A stretch of DNA of 38,612 bases from DATEMU01 sp964414585 (GTDB lineage Bacteria; Planctomycetota; Phycisphaerae; UBA1845; UTPLA1). Of the stretch, positions 1 through 8,941 are shown in pieces. How positions within the stretch are numbered: position 1 is the first letter of the stretch; every line of letters starts with the position of its first letter. The position numbers and the translations under genes were made by a program. The notes below the pieces were generated by a model. It made no database searches and was not told where the DNA came from. It saw only the letters and a program-made list of their open reading frames with translations. The stretch spans positions 1 to 38,612 of the forward strand of contig CAYPXR010000067.1 in the NCBI GenBank assembly GCA_964414585.1, given 5' to 3'.

Positions 1-22
1 GGAGCCTCGCCCTCCCCGGAAA

Positions 23-199
23 TTATTTCCTCTTTATCTTATGGAGCGTGTGACGACGCAGCCGCGGGCAGTACTTTTTCAAGCCGGCCTTGAGCTTTTC
101 GGGTACACCCTGCTGGACGTTAATCTCCGTCCGATAGTTGAGGTCGCCGCTCTCGGAGCATTCGAGCCAGACCCATTCTCTTTTACCTGCCTTGGCCAT
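23..199 (-). CDS. rpmG: 50S ribosomal protein L33, zinc-less form
   Basis: This small frame encodes 58 residues and reads as L33, a basic protein of the large ribosomal subunit near the E site. It starts MAKAGKREWVWLEC and carries the family signatures NYRTEIN (residues 21-27), KKYCPRLRRHTLHK (41-54) and a lysine-rich end. A GGAG lies about 9 nt before the ATG. Zinc-binding L33 has two CxxC pairs. Here only one cysteine of each pair remains (CSES and CPRL), so this is the C-minus form that cannot hold zinc. It follows tuf by 53 bp on the same strand, the usual tuf-rpmG-secE-nusG order. secE would lie just beyond the left edge, and the first 22 bases are the spacer toward it. Confidence 0.93.
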   Translation of the reverse strand: MAKAGKREWVWLECSESGDLNYRTEINVQQGVPEKLKAGLKKYCPRLRRHTLHKIKRK

Positions 200-252
200 C
201 TTCGACTCCGCAACCGCGCCCTAAATACCGCCCAGCGGGCCATCCATTCAAA

Positions 253-1461
<1,209 letters not shown>

Positions 1462-1470
1462 GCCAGCGAA

Positions 1471-1476
1471 TCCTCC
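1471..1476 (-). promoter_or_regulatory. Shine-Dalgarno of tuf
   Basis: On the minus strand this reads GGAGGA, a near-perfect anti-16S match 9 nt before the ATG at 1461. It decides the tuf start against the longer in-frame ATG at 1536. Confidence 0.85.
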
Positions 1477-1580
1477 GAATACGGTCTTGTCAAAAAACCT
1501 TGTTGTTGATCCGTCTATTTCCTTGAGCGACGGCACATGATAACGACACCGGGAGCCTGCACGCCGAAATCGCGATCTTT

Positions 1581-1623
1581 CGGCAAGCCGCCAGACCGAG
1601 GCTCTGGCAAACCAGTTTTGCCG
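1581..1623 (-). other. Structured leader between tRNA-Thr and tuf, two alternative folds
   Basis: The 202-nt gap between tRNA-Thr and tuf holds no gene but is rich in pairing. In fold 1, CGGCAA (1581-1586) pairs with TTGCCG (1618-1623) and encloses a second helix, GCCAGA (1590-1595) with TCTGGC (1603-1608), over a 7-nt loop. In fold 2, GGCAAA (1606-1611) pairs with TTTGCC (1617-1622), which uses bases from both helices of fold 1. The two folds therefore exclude each other. No U-tract follows, so this is not a plain terminator. It could be a tRNA-processing or leader-control structure. The pairing is read directly; the function is unknown. Confidence 0.4.
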
Positions 1624-1663
1624 CGGGACAGCAGCCCCTCGGCGGCCGGCGCCATGACCGCAA

Positions 1664-1736
1664 AGCTGCTGACGGGACTTGAACCCGTGACCTCGTCCTT
1701 ACCAAGGACGTGCTCTACCAACTGAGCTACAGCAGC
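1664..1736 (-). tRNA. tRNA-Thr (anticodon GGT)
   Basis: The 73-nt sequence folds into a full cloverleaf. It has a 7-bp acceptor stem (GCTGCTG with CAGCAGC), a D-arm (GCTC/GAGC), an anticodon stem CGTCC/GGACG with loop TTGGTAA giving anticodon GGT, and a T-arm ACGGG-TTCAAGT-CCCGT. The discriminator base is T. No CCA is encoded after it (TTG follows), so CCA must be added by the nucleotidyltransferase. It sits upstream of tuf on the same strand, a common tRNA-EF-Tu linkage, and should be cut from the tuf precursor transcript. Confidence 0.95.
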
Positions 1737-1828
1737 ACCACGCGCGTCCGTGGCGACCTTTGCAACCTTCGCCACCAAAGGCCGACGATGGCTCTAGGTC
1801 CTGCGCCAGCCCACAATTAAGACCGGCA

Positions 1829-1856
1829 AGTATAAGCCGGATATTCACGGAGTCAA
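1829..1856 (-). promoter_or_regulatory. Sigma70-type promoter of the tRNA-Thr-tuf-rpmG operon
   Basis: On the minus strand a -35 TTGACT (1851-1856) and a -10 TATACT (1829-1834) are separated by 16 bp. Each matches five of six consensus bases. The expected transcription start is near 1822, about 85 nt before the tRNA. This is the strongest promoter-like match I see in the window, as expected for a translation operon. The rest of 1737-1993 shows no gene. Confidence 0.65.
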
Positions 1857-1993
1857 AGGCCATTCCAGCGGCATGTTTCCGTTGCCGGATCGCGAGAAAC
1901 ACACTATCGGGAGCGTTGTTATTTCTTTCCATTAAACGACTTACGACCGAAAACACCTGACCCCCTGTGCGAAGCTCGCGTAACGCCCGTGGC

Positions 1994-3472
1994 TCACTTC
2001 AGCAGATCCGAAGACGCCCGGCTGGTGGGTTGTACAACGTCCGCAGGTCCGACCATTGTGCGATCCAGGTACCACAGCAATTGCGGCGGAACGATATTGC
2101 GGAACTGATAATCGCCAAATCGTTCGATACGAATGGGATTCACCGGGACGACCACTCGTGCATCTTCAGCCGTTGTATCCCGGAGCCGGCGGCCGGCCTC
2201 AACGAACTCCGGTTTCCAACTTCGTCTTCGAAAAAGATCGTCCTGCTGGTTTCTGGCGAACCAAAAGAAAATGACGATCGCGATTGCAAACAGCCCATCA
2301 CCCACCCATTTTCTATTTCGATCGACGACATCGCGCAGCGCCAGGATTCCCACCGATGAGAGCAGTGCGATCACGGGACCCAGATAAAATAACCAGTACT
2401 GATGGATCTGGTACTGTCGCCAAAAAACGGCAAGCCAGATCACGCCGGTCGCGGTCAACACCCAAAGTCCCTCCAACCCATGCGACGACTTGAACGACGG
2501 ATCCGTGTGCCGATCGGCGCTGAATCGATTCTTTCCACCGATCAAAACCAAGAGCCCCAACGCCGCGCAGGCGATCCCGACCGGCGTAAGGTTTTCTCGT
2601 GTATGGCGCCACGCGCCACCCGCCAACGACTCGCCGACGCCACCGCTGCGAGACAACATCACGGACAGCAAGGACCGCCAACTTCCGTCCAACCCGCCGT
2701 AGACGATGTGCCACAGGATTCCACCGACGGCCATCGCCGAAACGGCCCATACGACCGTGCAGACCGATCCGGAGATCCGCCGCTGTCTCCACCGGATGAG
2801 CGCATGGACGCAAAACAACCCCGCGAAGAGGGCGCCCGGCCAGTCGATCGAAATCGTCGCGAAGATGCAAAGGCTCCAGCCGATCAACCAGCACGCTCGG
2901 CGAGCTTCTTCTGTGTCGCGGTTGAAAACTTTTTGCCAACACGCCCAGGCGCCCATCATCCCGCAAAGGCCGTAGGCTTCGTGATTGACCATCCGCCCGA
3001 AGAAAACGCTCATGGGCGTCACCGCGTAAAGAAAGCCCGTCACCAGAGCGACTTCGACGCCCAGGCTGCGCCGGATCATCACGGTCCAAACCGCCAGCGC
3101 GATCAACGATGCGACGATCGCCGTCAGCCGTGCGGTCGATTCGGCTTCACCGAAAAAACGAAAAACGGTGGCGAGGAGCCAGACCAACCCCGCCGGGTGC
3201 GTGGCGTAGAGCGATCGTTCGTCCGGCGGCGCGCTTGGCCCGGCGGCGACGAGCGGCATGCCATGATGGCAGGACCACGGATACCGCAGGAAATTGCGCG
3301 CCAATTGCGAATAAAATGCGCCGTTCCAATCGTGCATTCCGATCCACGGCTCGGTCAATTGGCGGGTCAGGCCGAGCGAATAGATCACGAGCACCAGGGC
3401 CAGGCCGCATCGCCAAAAAAACTCCGATCGACGGCTCGTGTCGGGCAGGTCTTCAATTCCGTTGCTTTGCAC
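1994..3472 (-). CDS. GT-C fold glycosyltransferase, family 39-like membrane protein
   Basis: The 492-residue protein is polytopic, with hydrophobic helices from residue 22 to about 420. It resembles the ArnT/PMT (glycosyltransferase family 39) group, which moves a sugar from a polyprenyl-phosphate donor to lipid or protein on the outer face of the membrane. Its first loop reads WIGMHDWNGAFYSQLARN; D48 occupies the place of the catalytic acidic residue of GT-C enzymes. The start is GTG at 3472; no in-frame ATG fits better. It is transcribed away from maf, with a 65-bp divergent spacer. The donor and acceptor cannot be told from sequence. Family assignment is fairly secure, and it shows no clear operon partner here. 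Confidence 0.75.
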   Translation of the reverse strand: MQSNGIEDLPDTSRRSEFFWRCGLALVLVIYSLGLTRQLTEPWIGMHDWNGAFYSQLARNFLRYPWSCHHGMPLVAAGPSAPPDERSLYATHPAGLVWLLATVFRFFGEAESTARLTAIVASLIALAVWTVMIRRSLGVEVALVTGFLYAVTPMSVFFGRMVNHEAYGLCGMMGAWACWQKVFNRDTEEARRACWLIGWSLCIFATISIDWPGALFAGLFCVHALIRWRQRRISGSVCTVVWAVSAMAVGGILWHIVYGGLDGSWRSLLSVMLSRSGGVGESLAGGAWRHTRENLTPVGIACAALGLLVLIGGKNRFSADRHTDPSFKSSHGLEGLWVLTATGVIWLAVFWRQYQIHQYWLFYLGPVIALLSSVGILALRDVVDRNRKWVGDGLFAIAIVIFFWFARNQQDDLFRRRSWKPEFVEAGRRLRDTTAEDARVVVPVNPIRIERFGDYQFRNIVPPQLLWYLDRTMVGPADVVQPTSRASSDLLK

Positions 3473-3537
3473 GATTACTCTCGGAGTCGATTTCGAGTAC
3501 CATCCATGCTCCAGACCGCGTGTAGGATGCCTGCGAA

Positions 3538-4146
3538 ATGCCGCCGCCGCTACAGCCCGATCGTCTCGTCCTTTCGTCGACCAGCCCCCGGCGATCGGGA
3601 TTGCTTCGCGAAGCCGGCTATCGTTTCATCGTCGTTCAGCCTTCATTGGAAGAACCCGAAGAGCGCCATCCTCACGTCGATCCGGCTTCCTATGCGGAAT
3701 CGCTGGCTTTTTTCAAGGCGAGCAGCGTTGCCGAGAACCATCCGGACGACACCCTCCTGGCCGCCGACACCATCACCGTCCTTGGCGACGAGATTTTCAG
3801 TAAGCCCAATGACCGCGACGACGCGAAGCGCATCCTGAAGAAGCTCTCCGGAACGCTTCATTCCGTCATCACCGGCGTTTGTCTCCTGCATCCTCGAACC
3901 GAACGACGACTGATCAACCACGGCATCAGCACGGTGCAGGTCCGGCCGTTGAGCGATGCAATGATCGAAAGCTACCTCGACACCGGTCAGTGGCAAGGCA
4001 AGGCCGGGGCGTACGGCATTCAAGACCAGGATGACCCTTTTGTCGAACGCATCGAGGGGAGCCTTTCCAACGTGGTCGGACTGCCGATGGAACTGCTTCG
4101 CCAGATGTTCGAGGAGTGGCGGCGAATGCCGGTCGAATCGTGCTGA
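3538..4146 (+). CDS. maf: Maf-family nucleoside triphosphate pyrophosphatase
   Basis: Maf proteins hydrolyse non-canonical or excess NTPs (dTTP, UTP, m5UTP, pseudo-UTP and others, by subgroup) to NMP and pyrophosphate in the cytoplasm. The 202-residue product has the normal family length. It shows the N-terminal substrate loop SSTSPRR (13-19), the catalytic AADT with D77, KAGAYGIQ (155-162), and the C-terminal GSLSNVVGLP (174-183). An AGGA lies about 11 nt before the ATG. It is divergent from the glycosyltransferase and is followed 68 bp later by a cytochrome-type gene on the same strand that has no evident link. Substrate preference within the family is not decided here. Confidence 0.92.
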   Translation: MPPPLQPDRLVLSSTSPRRSGLLREAGYRFIVVQPSLEEPEERHPHVDPASYAESLAFFKASSVAENHPDDTLLAADTITVLGDEIFSKPNDRDDAKRILKKLSGTLHSVITGVCLLHPRTERRLINHGISTVQVRPLSDAMIESYLDTGQWQGKAGAYGIQDQDDPFVERIEGSLSNVVGLPMELLRQMFEEWRRMPVESC

Positions 4147-4214
4147 TCCTTGACAGGGTTATGGGCGGATGTTTCCATTGATCTGAGCAGGCTGGTTGAC
4201 AGGGAGGTCCTGCC

Positions 4215-6779
4215 ATGAATCGTTTCCGCCGCTGGTTTATTTCGCTGGCGATCCTTCCTCTTCTGGCTCGTTGCAACACGACACCGCTTCCGACGCCACA
4301 GAACTTCGTCAATTGGGAATCGCCGCATGTCAATCCGCTGGTGCTCACCCCCAACGGCGAAAAGCTGCTCGCCGTCAATACGGCGGATAACCGACTGGAA
4401 ATCTTCGACGTCAGCGGCGAAACGCCCAGGCTCATCGGCGAAGTGCCCGTGGGTCTCGACCCCGTTTCCGTCTGCGCGCGATCGAATGACGAAGCGTGGG
4501 TGGTCAACCATGTTTCGGACAGCGTCAGCATCGTCGACCTGTCCACGCTGCGCGTCACGAACACGATTTCCGTCGGCGACGAGCCCGGCGACGTCGTCTT
4601 CGCCGGAAATCCCGAACGAGCATTTGTCTCGATTTCCCAGGAAAACCGCCTCAAAGTCTTCGACCCGGCCAATCTCTCCGCCGAGCCGACCGTCATCGAA
4701 ATCGAAGGCGAGGAACCGCGTGCCCTGACCGTGGACGCCAAACGTGAACACGTATATGTCGCGATCTTTGAATCCGGCAACGGCACGACGATCATCCGTC
4801 ACGAGGATGTTTCCGCTCTGGACGGCCCCTACGGCGGCACCAATCCTCCGCCGAACCTGGGTTTTGTTTATGACCCGGCCATACGAGACGGTCTGGCCGC
4901 CCCTCCAGCCGTCGCGCAAATCGTAAAGAGGCAGTACAACGGTCGTTGGCGCGACGCCAATGGCGCCGACTGGTCCTCCAAAGTGACCTGGGATCTTCAC
5001 GATCACGACGTGGCCAGGATTGACGCGCGTTCGCTTGCCGTCACCTACGTCTCCGGCCTCATGAATCTGGACATGAATCTCGACGTGCGGCCCGACGGCC
5101 GGATCACCGTCGTCGGATCCGAGGCCAAAAATGAAATCCGCTTCGAACCGAACGTCAAGGGCATCTTTACCCGCATTCAACTGGCGACGATCGACCCCGC
5201 GGCGCCTCAGAAGCCCGCGATCACCGATCTCAATCCCCACCTCGATTACTCCTCGCGATCGATTCCGCCGACGTTTCGCAGGGAGTCCATCAGCGATCCT
5301 CGCGACATCGTCTGGGCGCCGTCGGGCGATCGCGGTTTTGTCGCCGGGATGGGGAGTAATAATGTCATCGTCATCGACCCGGCGGGCGCGAGACTGGCCC
5401 GCGTCGACGTGCCGGCGGGACCGACCGGTCTCGCGCTCGACGGCGCGCGGGGGCGACTTTACGTCCTCTCCAAGTTCGATGCGTCGGTGTCGATGATTTC
5501 GACGGTTGACAATCGGCTCTCGTCGACGAGCCGGTTCTTCGATCCGACACCGCTGGAAATCAAAGTCGGCCGGCCACACCTGTACCACGCGACCCAATCG
5601 AGCGGCCTGGGCCAGATCTCATGCGCTTCGTGCCATGTCGACGGCCGCATGGACCAACTGGCCTGGGACCTGGGAAACCCCGCCGGCGACATGAAGACAT
5701 TCGACCAGAGTTGCAACGGCCCATTCATGCCGACCTGCAAAGACTGGCACCCGATGAAGGGCCCGCTCACGACCCAGACGCTGGTGGGGATCATCGGGAC
5801 CGAGCCGTTTCATTGGCGCGGCGATCGTGAAAACCTTGCCGCGTTCAACGGCGCATTCCAATCGCTCATGGCCGCCGATCAGGGCCTCTCAGACGAGGAA
5901 ATGGCCCAGTTTAAGGCTTTTCTTGCCAGCCTTGCCCCTCCGCCCAATCCTTTTCGCAACGTGGACAATTCTCTAAAAGATAAGATCATGATTCGCGGCG
6001 TCAGCGCCAGTCCGACTCGCGGATTCGACCTCTATCAAAATACGCGGTCCGATTCATTTGTCTTTACCTGCGTCAATTGCCACAGCTTACCGACGGGGGC
6101 CAACGCCATGATCATCGGCGGAACGGCCCTTCTCACGCCGCAGGATTTCAAGGTCGCGCAGCTTCGCGACATCTACCGAAAGACCGGCTTCGATCGAAAT
6201 TCGATCAGGAACAACCGGGGCTTCGCCTTGACGCACGACGGCTCGTTCGAAAACGTGGACTTGTTTCTCCTGCACGATGTTTTCAATCTGCCGGAGGTAC
6301 AAGATCGCATGGACCTCGAGGCGTTTGTCTGGTCCATGGCCACCGACACCCAGGCCGGCGTCGGCGCCCAGGCGACGCTGCGAGGGCGGGGCGATGTCGA
6401 CAAGTCCGCCAAGGAACTGATCCTCAGGATGCGGTCGATCGCCGACAGCGGCACCGTCGGCCTCGTCGTCAAAGGCCATCAAAAAGGCATCGCTCGCGGA
6501 TACGCCTATCAAAACGGGGCCGGTCTCTTCCAGTCCGATCGCGCGGGGGAAACCGTGCCGTTTGACAGCTTGCTTCAGTCGGCCGGCCCCGGCGACGAAT
6601 TGACCTTCACCCTGGTTCCGCTCGGGTCGCAAACGCGCATCGGCATCGACCGCGATAACGACGGCATGTTTGACGGTGACGACGAAGACCCCGCGCCTGT
6701 CGACGCAAAGTTTATCAAGACGGACTTTTTCAAATTGATCCCGCTGGCCCCCCACTACACGCCCGGCGAACCTCACTAA
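4215..6779 (+). CDS. YVTN beta-propeller protein with two c-type haem motifs
   Basis: The 854-residue exported protein begins with a basic-hydrophobic signal (MNRFRRWFISLAILPLLARC). Cysteine 20 resembles a lipobox, but arginine at -1 is not canonical, so lipidation is doubtful. Residues ~30-460 are repeats of the YVTN type (for example VSIVDLSTLRVTNTISVG). Two haem motifs follow, CASCH (470-474) and CVNCH (619-623), with a peroxidase-like FALTHDGSFENVDLF between them and the end. The C-terminus has a calcium-binding-like DRDNDGMFDGDDEDP. The layout suggests a cell-envelope di-haem electron carrier or cytochrome c peroxidase/MauG relative with a propeller scaffold. GGGAGG precedes the ATG. Its stop overlaps that of the convergent mocA-like gene by 4 bp. 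The substrate is unknown. Confidence 0.85.
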   Translation: MNRFRRWFISLAILPLLARCNTTPLPTPQNFVNWESPHVNPLVLTPNGEKLLAVNTADNRLEIFDVSGETPRLIGEVPVGLDPVSVCARSNDEAWVVNHVSDSVSIVDLSTLRVTNTISVGDEPGDVVFAGNPERAFVSISQENRLKVFDPANLSAEPTVIEIEGEEPRALTVDAKREHVYVAIFESGNGTTIIRHEDVSALDGPYGGTNPPPNLGFVYDPAIRDGLAAPPAVAQIVKRQYNGRWRDANGADWSSKVTWDLHDHDVARIDARSLAVTYVSGLMNLDMNLDVRPDGRITVVGSEAKNEIRFEPNVKGIFTRIQLATIDPAAPQKPAITDLNPHLDYSSRSIPPTFRRESISDPRDIVWAPSGDRGFVAGMGSNNVIVIDPAGARLARVDVPAGPTGLALDGARGRLYVLSKFDASVSMISTVDNRLSSTSRFFDPTPLEIKVGRPHLYHATQSSGLGQISCASCHVDGRMDQLAWDLGNPAGDMKTFDQSCNGPFMPTCKDWHPMKGPLTTQTLVGIIGTEPFHWRGDRENLAAFNGAFQSLMAADQGLSDEEMAQFKAFLASLAPPPNPFRNVDNSLKDKIMIRGVSASPTRGFDLYQNTRSDSFVFTCVNCHSLPTGANAMIIGGTALLTPQDFKVAQLRDIYRKTGFDRNSIRNNRGFALTHDGSFENVDLFLLHDVFNLPEVQDRMDLEAFVWSMATDTQAGVGAQATLRGRGDVDKSAKELILRMRSIADSGTVGLVVKGHQKGIARGYAYQNGAGLFQSDRAGETVPFDSLLQSAGPGDELTFTLVPLGSQTRIGIDRDNDGMFDGDDEDPAPVDAKFIKTDFFKLIPLAPHYTPGEPH

Positions 6780-7417
6780 CCACCGGTCAAACGGTCATAA
6801 TCCTCCGGCGTGTTCACATCGAGCGGCATCGGTGCGGTCGTGATGGCCAATTCGCGCACGGCGTCGGGATGCTCCGCGGACATATCGCTCAGCTTTCGAT
6901 TTGAATCCCAAGACTGAATCTCACGCAGAAGCCCGACGGAAAATATGCTCGGATGCCCGCGACGCCCGCGATAGGTGGCGATCAGGATGCCGGGATGACG
7001 CTTGGGAAGTCGATAAGCTTCGACGCATGTTGTCATGATCCCCGCGGAGACTTGCGGCTGATCGGCGAGCAAAACGAGCACACCGTCTTCGTCCTGCGGC
7101 TGGAACTCGACCTCGATCTTTGCTTCGCCGATCTTCACTGAGTCGAGCATCTGGCTGTCGGCGTCATTGTTGACCGCGACAAAACACCGCTCGGGCAGCG
7201 CGTCGCCCATGAATTCCGCGATCCGCGGATTCGCAACGACGACAAACCCATCGACGCTGGAGGCCAGCACCGACTCCACAATCGCTTCGATGATCGTGCC
7301 GCCTTGATAGGGCATGAGCTGCTTCGGCCGGCCCATTCGACGGGACTGACCGGCAGCGAGCAGCAATGCAAAGATTCGGCGTGACATGAATCGCTCGCGG
7401 GTCTGCTCGGCGTTCAT
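6776..7417 (-). CDS. MocA-like molybdenum cofactor nucleotidyltransferase
   Basis: The 213-residue protein belongs to the MobA/MocA NTP-transferase fold. These enzymes attach CMP or GMP to molybdopterin before it is put into a hydroxylase. The nucleotide-binding motif LLAAGQSRRMGRPKQL lies near residues 18-33, and a metal-binding LADQPQ motif is in the middle. The C-terminal LDVNTPEDY is typical of the family. I chose the ATG at 7417 because it falls 28 bp after xdhC and follows GGAAGAAG; the ATG at 7387 is an alternative, and the longer open frame runs into xdhC. It is the last gene of the dehydrogenase operon, which fits cofactor maturation for that enzyme. CTP versus GTP use is not settled. 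Confidence 0.85.
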   Translation of the reverse strand: MNAEQTRERFMSRRIFALLLAAGQSRRMGRPKQLMPYQGGTIIEAIVESVLASSVDGFVVVANPRIAEFMGDALPERCFVAVNNDADSQMLDSVKIGEAKIEVEFQPQDEDGVLVLLADQPQVSAGIMTTCVEAYRLPKRHPGILIATYRGRRGHPSIFSVGLLREIQSWDSNRKLSDMSAEHPDAVRELAITTAPMPLDVNTPEDYDRLTGG

Positions 7418-7445
7418 CCATCTTCTTCCGAATTCCGCAAGGAGG

Positions 7446-8411
7446 TTACCCGCCGTGGCGGGACTTCCGCATTCCCGGTTCACCCGGTCCCTCGACGTGG
7501 GTCGGTTTTTCCGTCCGGCGAACTTCGATGAGTTGTCCGAGTATACTGACGGCGATTTCCGGCACGGTCTGCGCGCCGATGGACAGGCCGATCGGTGCAT
7601 GAACCTTGGCCAGTTTCGATTGGTCCACGCCGAGCGCGGCCAGATCGTCGAAGATCAACTTGACCTTGCGCCGGCTGCCGATCATTCCGATGTATTTCGC
7701 CGGCGAGTCGATCACGGCGTGCAGCGCTTGCTCGTCATGATTGTGACCCCTGGTCACGATGACGACGTAGGTATTCGCATCGATGGGCAGTTCCCGCAAC
7801 GTTCGTTCAATGTCCCCAACCATCGGACTGATCGGCGGCGGCAACCGCGAGGCATTCACAAAATCCGCCCGGTCATCGACGACCGTTACTTCGAAATCGA
7901 GCTCGACCGCCATCTTCGCGAGTTGCGCGCCGACGTGACCGCCGCCGGCGATGATCAGGTGCGCCGGGGCTTCAATATGCAGTCGATACTCCTTCAGTTC
8001 TCCCTCTTCCTCGACCTGAAGCAGCACGCTCGCCGGCTCGCGCCGCTCGATCCGGTCGGCGGCCTCGGTAAAGGGTGTCGCCTTTTCGGCGGAATCGAGC
8101 GACATCACCGCGATCCGCATGGTCCCGCCGCAGATCAGACCGTCGTCCCAGCCGTAATCGTGATCGAGCTTGAAGGTCAGCAATCCGGAGCGATTCTTCT
8201 GTAGCAACTCGAACGCCTGCTTGCGCACTTCCGCCTCGACGCATCCGCCGCCGAGCGTTCCCTCCGTCGTCATGTTCTCGTGAAGCAGAAGCGTCGCCCC
8301 CGCCGCCTGCGGCGTCGAGCCGTAGGAACCAACGACCGTGCAAACCGCCACCCGCCGCTTCTGCTGAAGCTGGCGGGCCAGGGATCGGAAAAGCGCGACG
8401 AAGGGGTTCAT
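7446..8411 (-). CDS. xdhC: XdhC/CoxI-family molybdoenzyme maturation factor
   Basis: XdhC proteins bind molybdenum cofactor, help form its sulfurated active form and pass it to xanthine dehydrogenase-type enzymes in the cytoplasm. The 321-residue product has the N-terminal domain with GSYGSTPQAAGA (~28-39) and GTLGGGCVEAEV (~52-63). A second, Rossmann-type domain starts at LIIAGGGHVGAQLAK and has RGHNHDEQAL and GMIGSRRK further on. Its ATG overlaps the stop of the upstream antitoxin gene in an ATGA, suggesting translational coupling. Downstream is the mocA-like gene. Both are expected partners of the fused dehydrogenase two genes upstream. Family assignment is strong. Confidence 0.93.
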   Translation of the reverse strand: MNPFVALFRSLARQLQQKRRVAVCTVVGSYGSTPQAAGATLLLHENMTTEGTLGGGCVEAEVRKQAFELLQKNRSGLLTFKLDHDYGWDDGLICGGTMRIAVMSLDSAEKATPFTEAADRIERREPASVLLQVEEEGELKEYRLHIEAPAHLIIAGGGHVGAQLAKMAVELDFEVTVVDDRADFVNASRLPPPISPMVGDIERTLRELPIDANTYVVIVTRGHNHDEQALHAVIDSPAKYIGMIGSRRKVKLIFDDLAALGVDQSKLAKVHAPIGLSIGAQTVPEIAVSILGQLIEVRRTEKPTHVEGPGEPGMRKSRHGG

Positions 8412-8731
8412 GATGCCTTGGCCGTTCTTTTCATCGTCTCAATCTTGTGCATGGCCGCCAAATCGAAGAATTGTTCTTTGCAGGCGCCGCAAACATCGGC
8501 GACAACCCCCTCGATGCGCCGACCATCTCGACGATGGACCGTGATCTTTCGTCGGGAAACGTCGTGGGACCCGCATATGGGGCAAATTCGAAGCGGCGGA
8601 AGTGACTTAATCGGAATCGGTCGATGCCTTCGACGAGATAAGGAGGTAGTAGATTTCTTTGCCGCCTTCGCGCGCGATTTTGCCTTTCGTGTAAAGGAGC
8701 GTGCCGCGATGGTTGTACCCTTCAATGACAT
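8408..8731 (-). CDS. YgiT-type zinc-finger antitoxin
   Basis: The conserved part has two zinc knuckles, CPIC (50-53) and CGAC (81-84), separated by a basic VSRRKITVHRR stretch, as in the N-terminal zinc domain of MqsA/YgiT antitoxins. The DNA-binding HTH of full MqsA is absent. The only standard starts in frame (ATG 8731, TTG 8725) lie 125 bp inside the toxin gene and add about 40 lysine/arginine-rich residues not usual in this family. An ATT at 8617 with GAAGG 9 nt upstream would give a 69-residue protein of normal size, so a rare ATT start is possible. The stop overlaps the xdhC start (ATGA). It should neutralise the toxin encoded just upstream. Confidence 0.75.
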   Translation of the reverse strand: MSLKGTTIAARSFTRKAKSRAKAAKKSTTSLSRRRHRPIPIKSLPPLRICPICGSHDVSRRKITVHRRDGRRIEGVVADVCGACKEQFFDLAAMHKIETMKRTAKAS

Positions 8732-8924
8732 AGAGTTTCTCTCCCGCGTGGTGTCGCCGGGGACTTCGTGAACGAAGCACCTTTGTTATTCTAGCAGCGT
8801 TTAGAATCGCCTCCGCTGCATCCAGCGCGGTCAATCCGTCCGCGTCCAATTCATCTCTCGCCTTGTTGGTAAGACGCAATGCGCCACTTTCCACGAGCCG
8901 CTTGATCTTCAACAAGACATCCAT
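8607..8924 (-). CDS. DUF4258/MqsR-like toxin
   Basis: This 105-residue protein has the order seen in small RelE/MqsR-fold toxins: an N-terminal helix pair (LLKIKRLVESGALRLTNKARDEL), a second helical segment (TALDAAEAILN), then strands (LYVIEGYNHRGTLLYTKGKIA) and a final YYLLISSK. Such toxins are mRNA interferases or related RNases that stall translation until the antitoxin binds. The gene lies 17 bp after the dehydrogenase stop and overlaps the antitoxin frame, giving toxin-first order as in mqsRA. I see no clear Shine-Dalgarno in the 17-bp gap, so translation may depend on coupling to the upstream gene. The exact family (DUF4258 or MqsR) is not certain; the toxin role is inferred from partner and size. 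Confidence 0.75.
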   Translation of the reverse strand: MDVLLKIKRLVESGALRLTNKARDELDADGLTALDAAEAILNAARITKVLRSRSPRRHHAGEKLYVIEGYNHRGTLLYTKGKIAREGGKEIYYLLISSKASTDSD

Positions 8925-8941
8925 GTCATATTAGCGCGAAT

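Noticed and set aside
1462..1536. N-terminal extension of EF-Tu by 25 codons
   Set aside because: The Shine-Dalgarno and the family N-terminus both point to 1461, and the extension has no relation to EF-Tu.
2402..3838. A 478-codon plus-strand open frame opposite the glycosyltransferase
   Set aside because: It runs into maf in another frame and is not protein-like; the opposite strand encodes a membrane protein with clear helices.
4150..4178. Promoter before the propeller gene (TTGACA at 4150-4155)
   Set aside because: The -35 is perfect, but the -10 position (TTCCAT) is poor, and TTGACAGGG is repeated 46 bp later next to the Shine-Dalgarno; too weak to list.
4020..5597. A 525-codon minus-strand open frame opposite the propeller gene and the end of maf
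   Set aside because: It is antisense to two well-supported genes and has no recognisable motif; its arginine/aspartate-rich composition is an antisense artefact.
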